Program-made: the position numbers and the translations under genes
The notes under the pieces: model-generated
What the model saw: the letters and a program-made list of their open reading frames with translations, nothing else
Databases searched by the model: none
What the model was told of the DNA's origin: nothing
In this document: positions 53,141-63,729 of the stretch, piece by piece
How positions within the stretch are numbered: the first letter of the stretch is position 1
How the letters are laid out: each line of letters opens with the position of its first letter
NCBI GenBank assembly: GCA_963850345.1
Contig: CAWKKW010000008.1
Location: 124,001-188,000 of the forward strand
DNA from: CAWKKW01 sp963850345
Lineage (GTDB): Bacteria > Acidobacteriota > Terriglobia > Terriglobales > Acidobacteriaceae
Reading direction: 5' to 3'
Length of the DNA: 64,000 nt

Positions 53141-54813
53141 AAAAGGCCGTGCTGCTTCTGCTTATGAGCTGTCTGGTGCCGGCTGTTGCGCGATCGCAGG
53201 CCCCGGGCCGCGCCGCCTCAAAGGCAGCGCTCAGCTATCGCATCTCCGGCAAGGTGGTCAATGGCATCAGCGATCAGCCGCTGTCGGAAGCGAGCATCTC
53301 CATCTATCAACCCGCAGACAACCGCCTCATAAGCCAACAGAAGACGGGCGACGATGGCCGGTTCAGCTTCGATAATCTTACGCCCGGCAAGTATGTACTT
53401 CAGGGAGATCATCGCGGCTTCATCGCCTCCATGTATGACGAACACGATGGCTTCAGCACGGCCATCGTCGTCGGGCCCGGCCTTGATGCGGAAAACCTCA
53501 TCCTGCGCCTCACGCCATTTGCAATGATATCCGGCGTAGTTACAGATGAGGCGGGCGAACCGGTGCGCGCCGCGAGGCTGAGCCTCTATAGCCGAGACCC
53601 CAATGATGGACGAGGCAACATCCGGCTGATCAACAGCAGCATGAGCGACGACACCGGCGCCTACGAACTGCCGCATCTGAAGCCCGGTAACTACTTCCTC
53701 GCGGCGATGGCCACTCCCTGGTACGCGAACCACCCCAGCCTGCTGCAGAACCCGAGCCAGGACAACGGCACGCGATCTGCGCTGGACGTCGCATATCCAA
53801 CGACCTTTTATGCGGACGCCAGCGACTCGGATTCGGCCACCCCCATCCCGGTCAAGGGCGGAGATGCCCTTCAGATCAACTTCAATCTCCAGGCTGTTCC
53901 GGCGCTCCATCTCTTCCTTCACGAGCCACAGCAGCGCGCGACCGCAGACTCCACTGTGCAGAACGCAGCCAACCCACAACAGGTCATGCAAGCGAACGTG
54001 CAGCAATCCATCTTCGGCAACGTCGAAGGTGTGCAGCAGACTTCAACCACCTATGGGGGCAATGACGCTGGGGTAACGGAAATCGCCGGACTGGCACCGG
54101 GACATTATCAGATCCAACTCTCCGGTATGCCGGATTCTCCCGCCCGCACCTTGACCGTCGATGCTACCGCCGACGCACAACTAGAATCGTCCGCAGGCAC
54201 CACGCTCTGCGAAGTTTCAGGCAGCGTCGAGGGCGCGCCGCAATTTGCGGCAGGGGAGCTGACCCTGATCGGCCTGACGCAGCCCGGCAAGCAGGACTAC
54301 CAGCCAGTAGGTAAGGATGGGACGTTCCGTTTTCCGGATCTCGCCCCGGGCAGCTACGAGGTTGTGGCTCAGGGATCGCATCGCATTTTGTCAGTTGCGC
54401 ACATTACCGCGACCAATGCCACCGTGGTCGGAAATCAGATCAAGGTCTCTGGCGACGCAAATGTCACATTGACGATTACGATTGCTGAGGGCTCGTCCAC
54501 GCTGCAGGGCGTAGCGAAGAAGGGTGACAAACCATTTGGGGGCGCAATGATTGTGCTGGTGCCGAAAAATCCCGAAGCCAGCCGCTCTCTCTTTCGTCGC
54601 GATCAGAGCGACTCCGACGGCACCTTCGCTCTCCCCAATGTGCCGGAAGGCAGCTACACAGTCGTTGCCATTGAAGATGGTTGGGTGCTCGACTGGGCCG
54701 ATCCTGAAGTAATCGCCCGCTACCTTCCCAAAGGCCTGCCGGTCACGGTGAGCGCGAATGCGGCCAAGAACCTGAAACTGACCGGCTCGATTGCCGTGCA
54801 GCCGCGCTTCTGA
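53137..54813 (+). CDS. Second exported carboxypeptidase-regulatory-like protein
   Basis: The 558-residue protein has a signal peptide (MKKAVLLLLMSCLVPAVARS) and a chain of carboxypeptidase-regulatory-like domains: 'SYRISGKVVNGISDQPLSEA', 'DGRFSFDNLTPGKYVLQGDH', 'TGAYELPHLKPGNYFLAAMA' and 'DGTFRFPDLAPGSYEVVAQG'. It resembles its upstream neighbour, with which it overlaps by 4 bases (ATGA), so the pair is coupled and probably duplicated. Function is unknown. Confidence 0.82.
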   Translation: MKKAVLLLLMSCLVPAVARSQAPGRAASKAALSYRISGKVVNGISDQPLSEASISIYQPADNRLISQQKTGDDGRFSFDNLTPGKYVLQGDHRGFIASMYDEHDGFSTAIVVGPGLDAENLILRLTPFAMISGVVTDEAGEPVRAARLSLYSRDPNDGRGNIRLINSSMSDDTGAYELPHLKPGNYFLAAMATPWYANHPSLLQNPSQDNGTRSALDVAYPTTFYADASDSDSATPIPVKGGDALQINFNLQAVPALHLFLHEPQQRATADSTVQNAANPQQVMQANVQQSIFGNVEGVQQTSTTYGGNDAGVTEIAGLAPGHYQIQLSGMPDSPARTLTVDATADAQLESSAGTTLCEVSGSVEGAPQFAAGELTLIGLTQPGKQDYQPVGKDGTFRFPDLAPGSYEVVAQGSHRILSVAHITATNATVVGNQIKVSGDANVTLTITIAEGSSTLQGVAKKGDKPFGGAMIVLVPKNPEASRSLFRRDQSDSDGTFALPNVPEGSYTVVAIEDGWVLDWADPEVIARYLPKGLPVTVSANAAKNLKLTGSIAVQPRF

Positions 54814-54824
54814 CGTCGTACCCT

Positions 54825-56030
54825 CTAGTCCACCGTTACCAGGATCAGCGAAGCATCATCCTGGAACACGCCATTACAAAATCTGGATACGTCTTCGAGT
54901 ATCTTCTTGCGCAGGGCATGTGCCCCCTCGGTCCGATTTCGCTGCACGATCTGAATCAGGCGCTGATACCCGAACTCCTCCTCGCGCGCATCGGCTGCTT
55001 CAAGAATGCCGTCCGTCAACAGCAGCAGGCAGTCGCCGGACTTGAGTTGCAGTTCGCTGTCCTGATAGGTCCAGTGAGAAAACAAGCCCAGCACCCCGCT
55101 ATAGCTGGCCGGCATCTCGATGCTGCCGTCCGCACGCACCAGCAGCGGCAGGCAATGACCCGCATTCTCATACTGCAATCGGAGCGTCTTGCCATCAAGA
55201 ACACCATAGAAGAACGTCACGAATTTACCGGGCGCAATCGTGTTGCACAAAATGCCATTCAGCTTGGCGCAGAGAGCCGCGGGCGACGTCGCCGTCTCCG
55301 CGAACGCCTTGACCGAAGCCTGCAGGTTCGCCATCAGCAGGGCCGCCGACACGCCCTTGCCCGAAACATCGGCAAGGCATAATCCCATCTCGCCGTCACG
55401 CAGGGGAAAGACGTCGAAGTAGTCACCGCTCACTGCCTTGGCCGGCTGCCAGGCGCAGGCAATCTGGAACCCACTCAACTGCGGTGTCTCGCGCGGCAGC
55501 AGATGCTCCTGGATCTCGTGTGCACGAGCAAGTTCCGCCTCCTGCGCCTGCTGCTGCACGTGGCCGAATTGCACCTCGCGCTCGAGTTCCAGGTTGCGCG
55601 TCTCCAGACGGTCTTTCATCCGCGAGTAGAGATAGATCGCCCCAAACAGCAGCACGTTGACGCTGAGGATGAGAAACAGACTCAACCTGATTTCGGGACC
55701 CGTCCAGGAAAAGTGTCCGCCATAATGTCGGAGCACGACCATCAAGGTCAGCAATCCGGACGAGACGCCAAAGACAATCAAAGAGATGAGTTGAACGGGG
55801 AGCTTCCAGGACTGAGGAAGGTGGAGGAAGAGTGGTTGCGCCACCGTGAAGAGCAGGTTTGCAAGGTTGCCCACAATCAGCACGGCTGCCACCATCACCA
55901 GGGTGGGTGCGGGACTCTGGGTCGCCCAAAAGAACGCGCGAATGCCGAGCGCCATTGAGACCAGCACCCCCTGCATGAGCAGGAATTTCTTCAGAGTCGT
56001 TCTGGTGACCAGAGGCGTTTGCGTTCGCAT
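54825..56030 (-). CDS. Membrane PP2C-type (SpoIIE/RsbU) phosphatase
   Basis: The 401-residue protein has four N-terminal hydrophobic segments (about 15-140), a coiled linker ('LELEREVQFGHVQQQAQEAE') and a PP2C/SpoIIE domain. The metal-binding aspartates are present in 'SGDYFDVFPL', 'CLADVSGKGVSAALL', 'LLTDGILEA' and 'DDASLILV'. Such phosphatases act on anti-sigma-factor antagonists in partner-switching stress control; no anti-sigma pair is nearby. It converges with the secreted pair. Confidence 0.93.
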   Translation of the reverse strand: MRTQTPLVTRTTLKKFLLMQGVLVSMALGIRAFFWATQSPAPTLVMVAAVLIVGNLANLLFTVAQPLFLHLPQSWKLPVQLISLIVFGVSSGLLTLMVVLRHYGGHFSWTGPEIRLSLFLILSVNVLLFGAIYLYSRMKDRLETRNLELEREVQFGHVQQQAQEAELARAHEIQEHLLPRETPQLSGFQIACAWQPAKAVSGDYFDVFPLRDGEMGLCLADVSGKGVSAALLMANLQASVKAFAETATSPAALCAKLNGILCNTIAPGKFVTFFYGVLDGKTLRLQYENAGHCLPLLVRADGSIEMPASYSGVLGLFSHWTYQDSELQLKSGDCLLLLTDGILEAADAREEEFGYQRLIQIVQRNRTEGAHALRKKILEDVSRFCNGVFQDDASLILVTVD

Positions 56031-56107
56031 GATTGTGCGAACCCAAGGTATCAGCCTGCGCTCCGCATCGCAGCAGATTTTCCGGGGCTTTTCAGGAGGG
56101 TATTAGC

Positions 56108-56143
56108 AAAAAGAAAACGCACCCCCCAGGAAGAAGGGGTGCG
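56108..56143 (-). terminator. Rho-independent terminator after rplQ
   Basis: On the minus strand an 8-bp GC stem (56143-56136 with 56125-56118) is followed by TTTTCTTTTT, 25 bases after the rplQ stop. It ends the long ribosomal operon that runs from at least 64000 downward. Confidence 0.9.
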
Positions 56144-56167
56144 CCTCGTGAAACAACTTCCCTAAAA

Positions 56168-56647
56168 CTAGCCTTCTACTTCGCCGCCTTCAGCTGCAGG
56201 TCCCTGCGCTTCGGCCATAGCCTTCTGCTGCTCCTCGCGGCGCTTGGCCCGAGCCTCGGCACGCTTCTGCCGCTTCTCGTCGAGAATCTGCTCCGCTCCC
56301 AGCAACTCGATGAAAGCCTTTTCGGCTCCATCGCCCTTCTGAAATCCGGTGCGCACAATGCGGAGATAGCCACCGTTGCGATCGCCGTAGCGAGGCGCCA
56401 CGGTGTCAAACAGCCGCGTCACTGCTTCGCGCGTCTGCAGGTAAGAGAGGGCCTGACGACGACTGTGCAGGTCGCCCTTCTTGCCCAGCGTGATCAGTTT
56501 CTCGACATGAGGCCGTGCAGCCTTCGCCTTGGTGATCGTGGTTTCGACGCGGTCTTCGAGAAGAATGGACGTGACCAGGTTGCGCAGCAGTGCGCGGCGA
56601 TGGCTGGTGTTGCGTCCGAGTTTGTATCCTGCATTGCGATGGCGCAT
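56168..56647 (-). CDS. rplQ: Large ribosomal subunit protein bL17
   Basis: The 159-residue protein starts 'MRHRNAGYKLGRNTSHRRAL' and has 'RVETTITKAKAARPHVEKLI', typical of L17. It exceeds the usual 120-130 residues by a charged C-terminal extension from about residue 130 ('EARAKRREEQQKAMAEAQGP'). Last gene of the operon; rpoA is 87 bp upstream. Confidence 0.97.
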   Translation of the reverse strand: MRHRNAGYKLGRNTSHRRALLRNLVTSILLEDRVETTITKAKAARPHVEKLITLGKKGDLHSRRQALSYLQTREAVTRLFDTVAPRYGDRNGGYLRIVRTGFQKGDGAEKAFIELLGAEQILDEKRQKRAEARAKRREEQQKAMAEAQGPAAEGGEVEG

Positions 56648-56734
56648 GGCAAATCTCTCTATCTCTTCAAGGCTCGGGGAGTCTGGAACAGGGCACTTGG
56701 CGTCCCCTGTTCCGTGTCCCCCAATTCCTGCTTC

Positions 56735-57829
56735 TTAGAAATTCTCTGGTTCCGTCTGGAGCGGAATGTCCGAATCCAGTCCTTCATCATCATCGTCGTC
56801 GTAGCGGTTGTAGCTTGCGGCAAGCGTCGCAGCCGGCAACACGCTGGTCGGACCCGGCACGGCATTTCCGTGCTCGTCAATCTTCATGCCCAGGGACAAG
56901 CCCATCTGCGCGAGAATTTCCTTGATCTCGTTCAGCGACTTGCGCCCGAAGTTCTTGGTCTTCAGCATCTCGGCTTCGGTCTTCTGTACCAGCTCGCCGA
57001 TCGACTGAATGTTGGCGTTCTTCAGGCAGTTGTAGCTGCGCACTGAAAGCTCGAGCTCTTCGACCGAGCGATTCAGGTTCTCGTTGCGCAACTGCATGCG
57101 GCCTTCATCGGCCTGGCCTTCGGACTCGATCTCTTCCTCGAAGTTGATGAAGATGCTCATGTGGTCCTTGAGCAGCTTGGCTGCGAGGCCAATCGCGTCG
57201 GCGGGTAGCACCGAGCCATTCGTCCAGACTTCAAGCGTCAGCTTGTCATAGTCGGTGATCTGACCCAGACGGGCTGCATCCACTGCGTAATTCACTTTAC
57301 GAACCGGCGAGTGAACCGAATCGACCGGGATGAAACCAATGCCCAGGTCCGAATCGAAGTTCTTATCGGCGGAGATGTAGCCACGGCCGCGCTTCAAGCG
57401 CATTTCCATGTCCAGCTTGCCGCCTTCGCTCACCGTCGCGATATAGACATCCTTGTCGAGGATCTCAACGTCCCCATCGGCTTCGATCATGCCCGAGGTC
57501 ACGACGCCCGGCTGTTCCGCGCGCAGGTAAAGTGCCTTGGGACCCTCGCCGCTGAGCTTGAATGGAATCTGCTTCAAGTTCAGGATGATGTCGGTGGCAT
57601 CTTCCACTACACCGGTAATCGATTGAAACTCGTGCAGCACGCCTTCGATCTTCACCGCCGTTACCGCGGCACCCTCGATCGATGAAAGCAGTGTGCGCCG
57701 CAGCGCGTTGCCAATGGTGGTTCCGAAGCCGCGCTCAAATGGTTGGGCGCTGAACTTCCCGTACTTCTCAGCCAGCGTTTCGGTATCAACCGCCAGACGC
57801 TTGGGTTTTTGAAATCCTCTCCACAGCAT
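56735..57829 (-). CDS. rpoA: RNA polymerase alpha subunit
   Basis: The 364-residue protein has the dimerising N-terminal domain with 'AQPFERGFGTTIGNALRRTL' and 'AAVTAVKIEGVLHEFQSITG'. The C-terminal domain ('LSVRSYNCLKNANIQSIGEL', 'KNFGRKSLNEIKEILAQMGL') binds UP elements and activators. An acidic tail of about 40 residues ('YNRYDDDDDEGLDSD') extends beyond the standard C-terminus. The ATG at 57829 was chosen; the upstream frame to 57955 is unlike RpoA. Confidence 0.97.
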   Translation of the reverse strand: MLWRGFQKPKRLAVDTETLAEKYGKFSAQPFERGFGTTIGNALRRTLLSSIEGAAVTAVKIEGVLHEFQSITGVVEDATDIILNLKQIPFKLSGEGPKALYLRAEQPGVVTSGMIEADGDVEILDKDVYIATVSEGGKLDMEMRLKRGRGYISADKNFDSDLGIGFIPVDSVHSPVRKVNYAVDAARLGQITDYDKLTLEVWTNGSVLPADAIGLAAKLLKDHMSIFINFEEEIESEGQADEGRMQLRNENLNRSVEELELSVRSYNCLKNANIQSIGELVQKTEAEMLKTKNFGRKSLNEIKEILAQMGLSLGMKIDEHGNAVPGPTSVLPAATLAASYNRYDDDDDEGLDSDIPLQTEPENF

Positions 57830-58005
57830 ATCGATTCGCTCTCCATGCACGGCGAACGTCGCGAAGCATTTTGCAACGGCCGTACCTGTTCTCCTTCGTT
57901 GAAGTATGTCAACTGCTGCCGCGATCCTCTGCGGCTTCGTACCTGGAGTGCGCATCGGCGCACCCCAGAAAACTTTTGTTTACTGCAAGCGCTCGAACGC
58001 TGCGA

Positions 58006-58635
58006 TTACTTGCTGTAGAGTTCGACGATCAGCTGCTCGTTGACCGGCAGGTTCACGTCTTCGCGCTTCGGCAGCGCAATCACCTTGGCCGACAACGCGG
58101 CTGGGTCGATCTGCAGCCAGGCCGGCGGATTCTGATGACTGGCAAACTCGCGCGAGCTCTCGAGGACGGTCAGATTCTTGCTGGTCTCGCGTACCCGGAT
58201 CTCATCGCCCACATTCACCTGGAAGGAAGGAATGTTCACCTTGCGGCCATTCACTTCCACGTGCCCGTGGCGAACGATCTGTCGCGACTGGCGGCGCGAA
58301 GTGGCCAGGCCCATGCGATAAGCAACGTTGTCCAGACGACGCTCGAGCTGCTGCAACAGCAGTTCGCCGGTCACGCCCGGTGCGCGCGATGCCTTCTCGT
58401 AGTAGGACCGGAACTGCCCTTCAAGAGTGAAGTAGATGCGCTTCGCCTTCTGCTTTTCGCGCAGCTGGAGACCATATCCAACGATCTTCGCCTTGCGGTC
58501 ACGGCCGTGCTGGCCTGGGGCGAAGTTGCGCTTCTCAATCGGGCACTTGTCCGAAAAACACTTGGTGCCCTTCAAGAAAAGCTTCATGCCTTCGCGACGG
58601 CAAAGGCGGCAGACTGCTCCTGTATAACGTGCCAA
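58006..58635 (-). CDS. rpsD: Small ribosomal subunit protein uS4
   Basis: The 209-residue protein begins 'MARYTGAVCRLCRREGMKLF' and has the zinc-type four Cys, C9, C12, C26 and C31. The S4 RNA-binding domain follows ('LERRLDNVAYRMGLATSRRQ', 'VEVNGRKVNIPSF'). It is a primary 16S-binding protein and in many bacteria represses its own operon. Confidence 0.98.
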   Translation of the reverse strand: MARYTGAVCRLCRREGMKLFLKGTKCFSDKCPIEKRNFAPGQHGRDRKAKIVGYGLQLREKQKAKRIYFTLEGQFRSYYEKASRAPGVTGELLLQQLERRLDNVAYRMGLATSRRQSRQIVRHGHVEVNGRKVNIPSFQVNVGDEIRVRETSKNLTVLESSREFASHQNPPAWLQIDPAALSAKVIALPKREDVNLPVNEQLIVELYSK

Positions 58636-58773
58636 TTCATTCTCCCTGCATCATCAAAAGTTCCGAGGTCGACCGGTTTACAGGTGGGATACCCTTCCTC
58701 CCGGTCCATCTCTATTGTATCGTGCCAGGCATTCCGGCCTCCTGGCCAGGTAACGCCCGGACGCTGCTTGCAC

Positions 58774-59205
58774 TTATACCCTGCGGCGCTTCGGCGGGCG
58801 GCAGCCGTTGTGCGGAATCGGGGTGACGTCGCGAATCGAGCGAACATCGAGCCCGGCCGCAGCCAAGGCGCGAACTGCCGATTCACGGCCAGAACCCGGA
58901 CCCGCCACGCGAACATCGACCGAACGCAAACCGTGATCCCGCGCCGCGTTGGCGGCGTTGATGGCGGCCTGTTGCGCCGCGAACGGCGTGCCCTTACGCG
59001 ATCCACGGAAGCCGAGCGAACCCGAACTCTTCCACGACAGCGTGTTGCCCTGACCGTCGGTGATGGTCACGATGGTGTTGTTGAACGTGGCTTGAACGTG
59101 GACCAGACCGTATGGCACATTCTTGCGCTCGCGCTTCTTGAATTTCTTGTTCTTGGTGGCGGCTTTGCCGGTCTTCGCGGACCCGCCCTGCTGTGATTTC
59201 GCCAT
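58774..59205 (-). CDS. rpsK: Small ribosomal subunit protein uS11
   Basis: The 143-residue protein has 'YGLVHVQATFNNTIVTITDG', 'SSGSLGFRGSRKGTPFAAQQ' and the C-terminal 'DVTPIPHNGCRPPKRRRV', all S11 hallmarks. A basic N-terminal extension precedes the core. It overlaps the rpsM stop (TAATG), suggesting coupled translation. Confidence 0.98.
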   Translation of the reverse strand: MAKSQQGGSAKTGKAATKNKKFKKRERKNVPYGLVHVQATFNNTIVTITDGQGNTLSWKSSGSLGFRGSRKGTPFAAQQAAINAANAARDHGLRSVDVRVAGPGSGRESAVRALAAAGLDVRSIRDVTPIPHNGCRPPKRRRV

Positions 59206-59591
59206 TAGGTCTTCGCGCTCGCTTTCTTCTTGTTGGTCACTGTGCCCTTACGCGGTCCCTTGCGCGTACGCGCGTTGGTATGGGTGCGCTGTCCACGGGT
59301 AGGCAGGTTGCGACGGTGGCGGAGCCCGCGATACGACTGGATGTCGATCAGCCGCTTGATGTGCATCGAGACGTCTTTGCGCAGATCGCCTTCGACCTGG
59401 CCTTCTTCCTCGATCACCTGGCGAATGCGATTGACCTCATCTTCGCCGAGATCCTGAACCTTCCGCATGGGATCCACCTTGGCGGCTGTGAGAATACGCA
59501 GCGCCCGGGGATTGCCGATGCCGAAGATGTATGTGAGCGCGATGCGTGCCTGCTTGTTGCGGGGCAGATCGACGCCAGCAATACGTGCCAT
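59205..59591 (-). CDS. rpsM: Small ribosomal subunit protein uS13
   Basis: The 128-residue protein has 'MARIAGVDLPRNKQARIALT', 'YIFGIGNPRALRIL' and the tRNA-contacting C-terminal 'GQRTHTNARTRKGPRKGTV'. It lies in the 30S head and overlaps rpsK by one base. Confidence 0.98.
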   Translation of the reverse strand: MARIAGVDLPRNKQARIALTYIFGIGNPRALRILTAAKVDPMRKVQDLGEDEVNRIRQVIEEEGQVEGDLRKDVSMHIKRLIDIQSYRGLRHRRNLPTRGQRTHTNARTRKGPRKGTVTNKKKASAKT

Positions 59592-59751
59592 GCTGATTCC
59601 TTCGTTGCTCCGGTAGCTTCACCACCTGGAGCGGTTATGCAGTGAGCCTGTCACCGCTGTTTCCCACGAGCCTTCGGGGTTCAACGCAAGCCTTTATGGC
59701 TAACTAGCCCCTGCCGCGTACGGCGCGGCCCGCTTCGAGTACTGCCGGGGA

Positions 59752-59865
59752 TTAACCCTGGCGCTGCTTATGCTTCGCGTTCTCGCAGATCACACGCACC
59801 ACTCCGCGGCGGTGAATGACCTTGCACTTGTCACAAATCTTCTTTACCGATGCACGAACCTTCAT
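59752..59865 (-). CDS. rpmJ: Large ribosomal subunit protein bL36
   Basis: The 37-residue protein begins 'MKVRASVKKICDKCKVIHRR' and carries the zinc ligands C11, C14, C27 and H32, so it is the zinc-containing form. AGGAG is five bases upstream of ATG 59865. It sits between infA and rpsM in the conserved order. Confidence 0.97.
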   Translation of the reverse strand: MKVRASVKKICDKCKVIHRRGVVRVICENAKHKQRQG

Positions 59866-59931
59866 TCCAACTCCTGACTTCCGTTGCTAATCTTGAGCGC
59901 CTCCAGCACCGCGAGGGCTGTCAACCGGCTT

Positions 59932-60150
59932 TTATTTGTATCTGTACACGATGCGTCCGCGCGTCAGATCGTATGGGCTCAACTCCACGGCTACCCGATC
60001 GCCGGGAAGAATACGGATGAAGTTCTTCCGCATCCGGCCAGAGACATGCGCCAACACCTGGTGCTTATTCTCGAGTTCTACCCGGAACATTGCATTCGGC
60101 AACGTCTCAACGACCGTTGCCATGACCTCAATCGCGTCTTCCTTCGACAA
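59932..60150 (-). CDS. infA: Translation initiation factor IF-1
   Basis: The 72-residue OB-fold protein has 'SKEDAIEVMATVVETLPNAM' and 'HVSGRMRKNFIRILPGDRV', and ends 'RGRIVYRYK'. It blocks the 30S A site during initiation. The start is a TTG, with AGGA six bases upstream; no ATG lies at the conserved N-terminus. It follows map by 47 bases. Confidence 0.97.
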   Translation of the reverse strand: MSKEDAIEVMATVVETLPNAMFRVELENKHQVLAHVSGRMRKNFIRILPGDRVAVELSPYDLTRGRIVYRYK

Positions 60151-60197
60151 ACCGTATCCTGATTCTGCGCGCCCTTTCGGCGGCTGAGTTCCAATCC

Positions 60198-60950
60198 TTA
60201 TCGCGTCAAGATGACCGCGCCCTCGTCCGTCACCGCCACTGTGTGCTCAAAGTGAGCGCTCAGGCTGCCATCTTCTGTAACCGCGGTCCAGCCGTCTTCG
60301 AGCACCTGGACGCCGGCCTTTCCGGCATTCACCATGGGCTCGATAGCAATCACCATGCCCACCCTGAGCTTGGTACCCTGCCCGCGCCGGCCGTAGTTCG
60401 GCACCTGGGGATCTTCGTGCATCCGGGTGCCAATACCGTGTCCCACAAAGTCCCGCACGACGCTGAAACCGTCGGCTTCGACGACTTCCTGCACCGCTGC
60501 GCCAATATCCCCGAGGGTCGCACCCGGCTTGACTTCCCGGATAGCACTCTCGAGCGATGCCCTGGTCACTTCCAGCAACCGCCTAGCCCGGTCAGAGACC
60601 TTCGCTCCCACTGGGACGGTGATCGCTGAATCGCCGTAATAGCCGTCGATGACGACACCACAGTCGATCGAGACAATGTCCCCATCCTGCAGAACCCGAT
60701 CCGCGGACGGAATGCCGTGAACCACTTCTTCATTCACCGAGGTGCATAGCACACACGGATAGCCGCGGTAGCCTTTGAATGCCGGCACCGCGCCTGATTC
60801 TGCAATCTTCTCAACAGCCGCCTGCTCCAGATCGAGCGTGCTGGCGCCAGCCTTGACATGCGCGCGCACATGTTCGAGAACATCGTGCACGATCTTGCCA
60901 GCGCGCCGCATCTTCTCAATTTCCTGCGGCGTCTTCAAAATAATCGCCAT
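60198..60950 (-). CDS. map: Methionine aminopeptidase
   Basis: The 250-residue metalloenzyme removes initiator Met. Metal and active-site segments are 'ICTSVNEEVVHGIP'-like ('LCTSVNEEVVHGIP' here), 'SIDCGVVIDGYYGDSAITV', 'VGHGIGTRMHEDP' and 'AIEPMVNAGK'. Length matches type I enzymes. It begins 7 bases after the adk stop. Confidence 0.98.
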   Translation of the reverse strand: MAIILKTPQEIEKMRRAGKIVHDVLEHVRAHVKAGASTLDLEQAAVEKIAESGAVPAFKGYRGYPCVLCTSVNEEVVHGIPSADRVLQDGDIVSIDCGVVIDGYYGDSAITVPVGAKVSDRARRLLEVTRASLESAIREVKPGATLGDIGAAVQEVVEADGFSVVRDFVGHGIGTRMHEDPQVPNYGRRGQGTKLRVGMVIAIEPMVNAGKAGVQVLEDGWTAVTEDGSLSAHFEHTVAVTDEGAVILTR

Positions 60951-60957
60951 GAACGGC

Positions 60958-61674
60958 CTAACTCCTCAGACGGGTAACGGTGGCCAGAATCGCAGCCGTC
61001 ACGTCGTGGACCGGCAGCTCTCCATCCACTTCCTCAAAGCGGCCCAAGGCACGGTAATGCTCCACCACCGGAGCTGTCAGCGACTCATATGTCCGCATCC
61101 GCTCCTGAAACACTTCTTCCGTGTCATCTTGACGCCTTGCCAGAGGCGTACCGTCCAAATCGCAGCGCTCATCGAACTTCGGAGGCTGCAGGTAGACGTT
61201 GTAAATGCTTCCGCAGGCTGGGCAGTTGCGCCGACCCGTAATCCGACGCAGTAATTGAGTATAGTCCACCCGGATGCTTACGGCAATGACCGGGAGCGGG
61301 TCCGCGCTGCGCTGCCAGATGCCCATCCAGCCATTGCGCCTGGCCGAGGGTCCTGGGAAATCCGTCCAGCACGTACCCTTGCGGCAGTCTGGCTCCGCCA
61401 ATCTCGCCGCAACCATCTGGTTCACCAGGTCGTCGGGAACCAGCTTGCCTTCGGCCATGATCTGCTTGGCAATCTTACCCAGCGGCGTGCCCTGATCCTT
61501 GTTGGCCCGCAGGATATCGCCGGTCGAGATCTGGGGAATTCCCCAGGTCGCCATGATCTCCTTGGCCTGCGTTCCCTTACCGACTCCCGGAGCCCCTAAG
61601 AGCAGGATCGGGCCCGGTGTGACCAGGAGCGATCGTTCCCCTTCCGCCGTTGCATCTTTCACTTGAACTGACAC
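60958..61674 (-). CDS. adk: Adenylate kinase, with two compensating frameshifts
   Basis: The 238-residue enzyme interconverts 2 ADP with ATP and AMP. 'PILLLGAPGVGKGTQAKEI' holds the P-loop, and the LID has zinc-type 'NCPACG...CDLDG'. Residues about 100-127 do not match the family. In the neighbouring frame the same DNA reads 'LDGFPRTLGQAQWLDG', the conserved AMP-binding motif. One missing base near 61376-61378 and one extra near 61292-61294 explain this. The GTG start lies directly after the secY stop. Confidence 0.93.
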   Translation of the reverse strand: MSVQVKDATAEGERSLLVTPGPILLLGAPGVGKGTQAKEIMATWGIPQISTGDILRANKDQGTPLGKIAKQIMAEGKLVPDDLVNQMVAARLAEPDCRKGTCWTDFPGPSARRNGWMGIWQRSADPLPVIAVSIRVDYTQLLRRITGRRNCPACGSIYNVYLQPPKFDERCDLDGTPLARRQDDTEEVFQERMRTYESLTAPVVEHYRALGRFEEVDGELPVHDVTAAILATVTRLRS

Positions 61675-63069
<1,395 letters not shown>

Positions 63070-63169
63070 AAGTCTCTGTGCTTCCAAGCCGGCTCGGCTC
63101 TCGATCTGCCGTGCCTGGGCTCAATTCCTCTTGCCACGGCCGAAGCCGCTTCGTGCGATTCGAACGCGA

Positions 63170-63617
63170 CTACGCGATCAGGACGGCCTTACCGCCGGCC
63201 TTCTCAATTTTTTCCTGCGCGGATTTCGAGAATTTGTGCGCATGCACGGTGATGGCGCTGGTCAGTTCGCCATTGCCCAGCACCTTGAGCAATTCGTTAC
63301 GCTTCCGCAGAAATCCGCGCTCGACCAGCTTTTCGGGGGTCAACTCGGTTTCGCCCAGCTCCGCGATCCGGTCCAGGTTCAACACGGTGTATTCGGTCCG
63401 GAAGATGTTGGTGAAACCGCGCTTCGGCAAACGGCGGTGCAGCGGCATCTGGCCGCCTTCAAAACCACGCATCAGGCTGGAGCCCGAACGGGATCCCTGG
63501 CCCTTGTGACCACGTGTGGACGTCTTGCCCATACCGGAGCCCATACCACGGCCCACGCGCTTCTTATTGCTGTTCGCCTTTGCCGGCGCTTTCAAATTCG
63601 ATAAGATTCTTTGGCAT
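63170..63617 (-). CDS. rplO: Large ribosomal subunit protein uL15, frameshift near start
   Basis: The body, 'KRVGRGMGSGMGKTSTRGHK', 'GFEGGQMPLHRRLPKRGF' and 'AHKFSKSAQEKIEKAGG', is L15. The natural start appears to be ATG 63617, with GAGGAAG just upstream. It encodes MPKNL, but one extra base near 63602-63605 puts it out of frame with the remaining 'SNLKAPAKANSNKKRVGRG'. An in-frame reading continues upstream to 63712 without ribosomal similarity. The indel is probably an error. Confidence 0.85.
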
Positions 63618-63729
63618 TGCTTCCTCTCGCTTAACGCCGGCTGGCTTTTCTCCAACGACTCGCTTTGTGCACCGTTCTGAGCTCTCGGTGCGAATCGCGG
63701 CTGTCCGCGCAACGGCGACTGTTCTTGAA

